Below are positions 60,468-64,000 of a stretch of 64,000 bases of DNA, in pieces. Every line of letters begins with the position of its first letter. Position 1 is the first letter of the stretch. Location of the stretch: assembly GCA_009746045.1 (NCBI GenBank), contig RPFO01000891.1, positions 482,501-546,500 on the forward strand, read 5' to 3'. The DNA is from Mesostigma viride. Its lineage: Eukaryota; Streptophyta; Mesostigmatophyceae; Mesostigmatales; Mesostigmataceae. Made by a program: the position numbers and the translations under genes. The notes beneath the pieces were generated by a model. The model worked only from the letters and a program-made list of their open reading frames with translations, searched no databases and was not told where the DNA came from.

Positions 60468-60477
60468 AACGGCCGTT
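60468..60477 (-). promoter_or_regulatory. AACGGCCGTT palindrome upstream of D3
   Basis: Perfect palindrome, 43 bp upstream of the ATG at 60425, with the same leader as genes C, D1 and D2. Confidence 0.6.
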
Positions 60478-60710
60478 GGCTTGAAAAAACAACAAGAATT
60501 TTAAGATTTATTACGCGCACAAAGCACACACTAGTTTTCAGTCTCCAACGGCCGTTGGCGCACGAAAAATGTTTTATTATGCATTTATTAATTACATCCA
60601 TGGTGCCACGTGGCAAAACCACACCCTACTTCCGGGTGCAAAGAAAATCAAACGCTAATTTGCAAGTTCCAACGGCCGTTGGCGCAAGAAAATCACACCC
60701 AAAATTTCTT

Positions 60711-60795
60711 CAGTCGCAGAATCCATTCCCCTCACGCAGTCGAACAGGGGTACTGTTCCCCCAGCGCGGACCTCGCCTCACAAATCGCCCTTGGG
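60711..60795 (-). pseudogene. Eroded C-terminal fragment of the D family
   Basis: Nucleotide match to the last ~80 bp of D1/D2 (TTCAGTCGCAGAATC, CTCACGCAGTCGAAC, CCCAGCGCGGAC, CTCGCCTCAC on the plus strand) with several indels. Lies just downstream of the MYND gene. Confidence 0.7.
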
Positions 60796-60810
60796 TACGA
60801 TTTAGTCCCC

Positions 60811-61601
60811 TCAAAAAACCTTGAACATTTCACCTTTGAACTTGAAATGCACTTCACCCCCCATCCGAATTAGAAGTCCGGCCAAATTGACACCAGACCA
60901 GCTGTCTGTAACGTCGCCGTGCATAGTGCTGAGAGACTTTCTCGCCTCACGATACTTGTTACACCACTTCTTGTGTTCCTCCCAGTCCGCACGCTGGCAT
61001 TCGGCAGCACAATACCGGACGTCTCGACAACCCCCGCACTTGCGGTGGACACCCTCCATCACAGAGCACGCCTTATTCGAGCAACACTTTGGAAGCGAGC
61101 CGAGCATCGGCCCTCCCACCCCCGGGAGAACGATCATCCGTGAAAACGTCAATTTCACGGACTCGGAATTCCCGAATGTAAAATGGAAACCTTCAAACCC
61201 CCCCCCTCTACTCTCGCCGATACGGTCAATCTCGGCTGCGCCTCACTCGCGTCTGGAAATTTCCCCCACTGGTCTTTCTCCCACTGGTCCCACCCAACCT
61301 TTCCGACATACGACACCAAAAGTCGAAACTCGACGTCTCGATTGAGTGGAACCCGATCCGCCGGCGTGGGCTTGTAGAATCCGCCAGCCAAGGCGAAGTA
61401 CATGTCCAGCAACTGGAGATTAATCTGTCGTCCTACTGAGGCGAACGAGTCATACACGACCAAAACCGCAAACTGGCGACCCAGGCGCTTCTCGTGCTGC
61501 CGTACCCATCCGTGGATCTCGCGAGCCCGGTTAAGTACGTTTGCTGCCACGCAGGCAATCGCAGCGCGGGTCGAAGATTCCAGCTCGCCCGTCTCCGCCA
61601 T
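60811..61601 (-). CDS. MYND-type zinc-finger protein with a frame break
   Basis: ATG at 61601 opens MAETGELESSTRAAIACVAA and a ~140-residue globular region (FAVLVVYDSFASVGRQINLQ). At a run of nine G on the coding strand (61198-61206) the frame changes; the second frame continues FHFTFGNSESVKLTFSRMIV into a MYND finger (CSNKACSVMEGVHRKC, then CRDVRYCAAECQRADW and EEHKKWC) and ends KGEMFKVF at 60811. With one base corrected the product is ~263 residues. The cysteine and histidine spacing fits the MYND consensus, a protein-interaction zinc finger. Without the correction the finger would be lost from the N-terminal product. The partner and process are unknown. Confidence 0.75.
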
Positions 61602-61649
61602 CCCTCCCCTGCGCCAATTGGCACGTGCGTAATACGTAAGTAATGTTTT

Positions 61650-63790
61650 TCAAGTCTAACGGCCGTTGGCTCACAACCCCCCTGTGGGAAGGGTGGATGC
61701 CTTACGAACCATTCAACCACATCTTTATGCTCAGCTAGATTTTTGGAGGCCTTTCTTGGAAGGCACATGGTAATAACCATCACTAAGCTGCATAAAAGAC
61801 ACATCCTGCCTTACTGCCACCAAATGAAACGAATGAAATGCACATGGTAATGTTTTTCAAGTCTAACGGCCGTTGGCTCACAACCCCCCTGTGGGAAGGG
61901 TGGATGCCTTACGAACCATCCAACCACATCTTTATGCTCAGCTAGATTTTTGGAGGCCTTTCTTGGAAGGCACATGGTAATAACCATCACTAAGCTGCAT
62001 GAAAGACACATCCTGCCTTACTGCCACCAAATGAAAAGAATGAAATGCACATGATAATGTTTTTCCAATTCCAACGGCCGTTGGCTCACAACCCCCTGTG
62101 GGAAGGGTGGATGCCTTACGAACCAGTCAAGCCCCATCTTTATGCTCAGCTAGATTTTTTGGAGGCCTTTCTAGGAGAAAAATGGTAAATAGCCACCACT
62201 AAGCTGCATAAAAGACACATCCTGCCTTATTGCCACCCAATTAAACGAATGAAATGCACATGGTAATGTTTTTCAAGTCCAACGGCCGTTGGCTCACAAC
62301 CCCCCTGTGGGAAGGGTGGATGCCTTACGAACCATTCAACCACATCTTTATGCTCAGCTAGATTTTTGGAGGCCTTTCTTTGAAGGCACATGGTAATAAC
62401 AATCACTAAGCTGCATGAAAGACACATCCTGCATTATTGCCACCAAATGAAACGAATGAAATGCACATTTTATTGTTTTTCCAATTCCAACGGCCGTTTG
62501 CTCACAACCCCCCTGTGGGAAGGGTGGATGCCTTACGAACCATTCAACCACATCTTTATGCTCAGCTAGATTTTTGGAGGCCTTTCTTGGAAGAAAAATG
62601 GTAATAGCCACCACAAAGCTGAATGAAAGATACATCCTGGCTGATTGCCAACCCACTCAAAGGAATGAAATGCACATGATAATGTTTTTCAAGTCCAACG
62701 GCCGTTGGCTCACAACCCCCCTCTGGGAAGGGTGGATGCCTTACGAACCATTCAACCACATCTTTATGCTCAGCTAGATTTTTGGAGGCCTTTCTTGGAA
62801 GAAAAATGGTAATAGCCACCACTAAGCTGAATGAAAGATACATCCTGGCTGATTGCCAACCCACTCAAAGGAATGAAATGCACATGATAATGTTTTTCAA
62901 GTCCAACGGCCGTTGGCTCACAACCCCCCACTGGGAAGGGTGGATGCCTTACGAACCAGTCAAGCCCATCTTTATGCTCAGCTAGATTTTTGGAGGCCTT
63001 TCTTGGAAGAAAAATGGTAATAGCCACCACTAAGCTGAATGAAAGATACATCCTGGCTGATTGCCAACCCACTCAAAGGAATGAAATGCACATGATAATG
63101 TTTTTCAAGTCCAACGGCCGTTGGCTCACAACCCCCCTCTGGGAAGGGTGGATGCCTTACGAACCAGTCAAGCCCATCTTTATGCTCAGCTAGATTTTTG
63201 GAGGCCTTTCTTGGAAGAAAAATGGTGATAGCCACCACTAAGCTGCATAAAAGACACATCCTGCCTTATTGCCACCCAATCAAATGAATGAAATGCACAT
63301 GATAATGTTTTTTAAGTCTAACGGCCGTTGGCTCACAACCCCCCTCTGGGAAGGGTGGATGCCTTACGAACCATTCAACCACATCTTTATGCTCAGCTAG
63401 TTTTTTTGGAGGCCTTTCTAGGAAGGCACATGGTAATAACCATCACTAAGCTGCATGAAAGACGCATCCTGCCTTATTGCCACCCAATGAAACGAATGAA
63501 ATGCACATGATAATGTTTTTCCAATTCCAACGGCCGTTTGCTCACAACCCCCCTCTGGGAAGGGTGGATGCCTTACGAACCAGTCAAGCCCCATCTTTAT
63601 GCTCAGCTAGTTTTTTTGGAGGCCTTTCTAGGAGAAAAATGGTAAATAGCCACCACTAAGCTGCATGAAAGACACATCCTGGCTGCTTGCCACCCTATCA
63701 AACGAATAAAAAGCACATGATAATGTTTTTCCAATTCCAACGGCCGTTGGCTCACAACCCCCTTCGGGTAGAGGCCTTACGGACCAGTCA
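61650..63790. repeat. Satellite of ~208 bp units, about ten copies
   Basis: Palindrome cores lie at 61658, 61865, 62073, 62281, 62489, 62697, 62905, 63113, 63320, 63529 and 63739, giving periods of 207-210 bp. Each unit reads AACGGCCGTTGGCTCACAAC, then GGGAAGGGTGGATGCCTTAC, CTTTATGCTCAGCTAG and GAATGAAATGCACATG. Two cores have decayed to AACGGCCGTTTG. The repeated 66-100 codon open frames are a property of the unit and not genes. Confidence 0.95.
61658..61667 (-). promoter_or_regulatory. AACGGCCGTT palindrome upstream of the MYND gene
   Basis: 57 bp upstream of the ATG at 61601. It is also the core of the first satellite unit. Confidence 0.55.
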
Positions 63791-64000
63791 GAAATGGTGT
63801 CCACCAAGCTATTCCCCCCACACCCACAGTTGTCCTTGTCCACATACCTTTCCAGTACAGTTGTCCTCAGCTTCTCAGCAACGGGCGACTCCTCTCCTTC
63901 TTGATGCCTTGACAGATATCACATAAACAAAACACGATCACGAGAGCATCAGGATTGTTAGAGGTTTCCTCCATCAACGACCGTAAGATACACACACCTC
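63791..64000. other. No feature recognised
   Basis: Single-copy sequence after the satellite. Too short to interpret. Confidence 0.3.

Noticed and set aside
62354-63259. Repeated ~67-100 codon open frames
   Set aside because: Each comes from one unit of the 208 bp satellite; they share the unit period and extend across unit borders.

Overview
This is nuclear DNA from a eukaryote, most likely a flagellated green alga (Chlorophyta). The evidence is: GC-rich exons joined by canonical GT-AG introns; a complete THO/TREX subunit gene; an intraflagellar-transport gene, so the cell builds cilia; a decayed fragment of plastid rpoB; and TGTAA, the green-algal poly(A) signal, in the short intergenic regions. 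The species cannot be fixed from the sequence alone.

Layout. (1) About 1.4-22.5 kb, minus strand: one 20-exon gene for THO complex subunit 2 (THOC2/THO2). Every exon junction could be placed in phase, giving about 2,124 codons. Its introns carry several minisatellites, including one that triplicates a 5' splice site. (2) 24.1-30.4 kb, plus strand: IFT43, a subunit of the IFT-A complex, divergent from THOC2 across a 1.6 kb gap; its first exon is unresolved. (3) 31.8-40.8 kb: a nested cluster of non-LTR retroelements. Target-site duplications show insertions inside insertions. One element (36,715-38,694) is complete, flanked by a 9 bp duplication, and encodes only an ORF1-like RNA-binding protein with no reverse transcriptase, so it is a 'half-LINE'. 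Its last ~35 bp match those of the ORF2-carrying fragments. (4) 41.4-52.5 kb, minus strand: a large unrecognised gene whose introns hold tandem arrays of a 46 bp repeat and about 4.2 kb of a GGACAA-type hexanucleotide repeat. (5) 53.6-54.0 kb: the plastid rpoB fragment. (6) 54.2-61.6 kb, minus strand: a head-to-tail cluster of small intronless genes, namely three zinc-motif proteins, a tandem family of a 212-214 residue protein with broken copies, and a MYND-finger protein. (7) 61.65-63.8 kb: a satellite with a ~208 bp unit.

The most notable signal is the palindrome CCAACGGCCGTTGG. It is the shared core of three different repeat families (the 46 bp intron arrays, the intergenic spacers and the 208 bp satellite). 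It, or its AACGGCC half, also lies 42-57 bp upstream of the start codon of seven consecutive genes. It was not seen in the first 41 kb. Its half-site matches the core of the MYB/MSA element (YCYAACGGYY). Genes in this half of the window also share reading-frame breaks at runs of G on the coding strand, which may be assembly errors or real decay.
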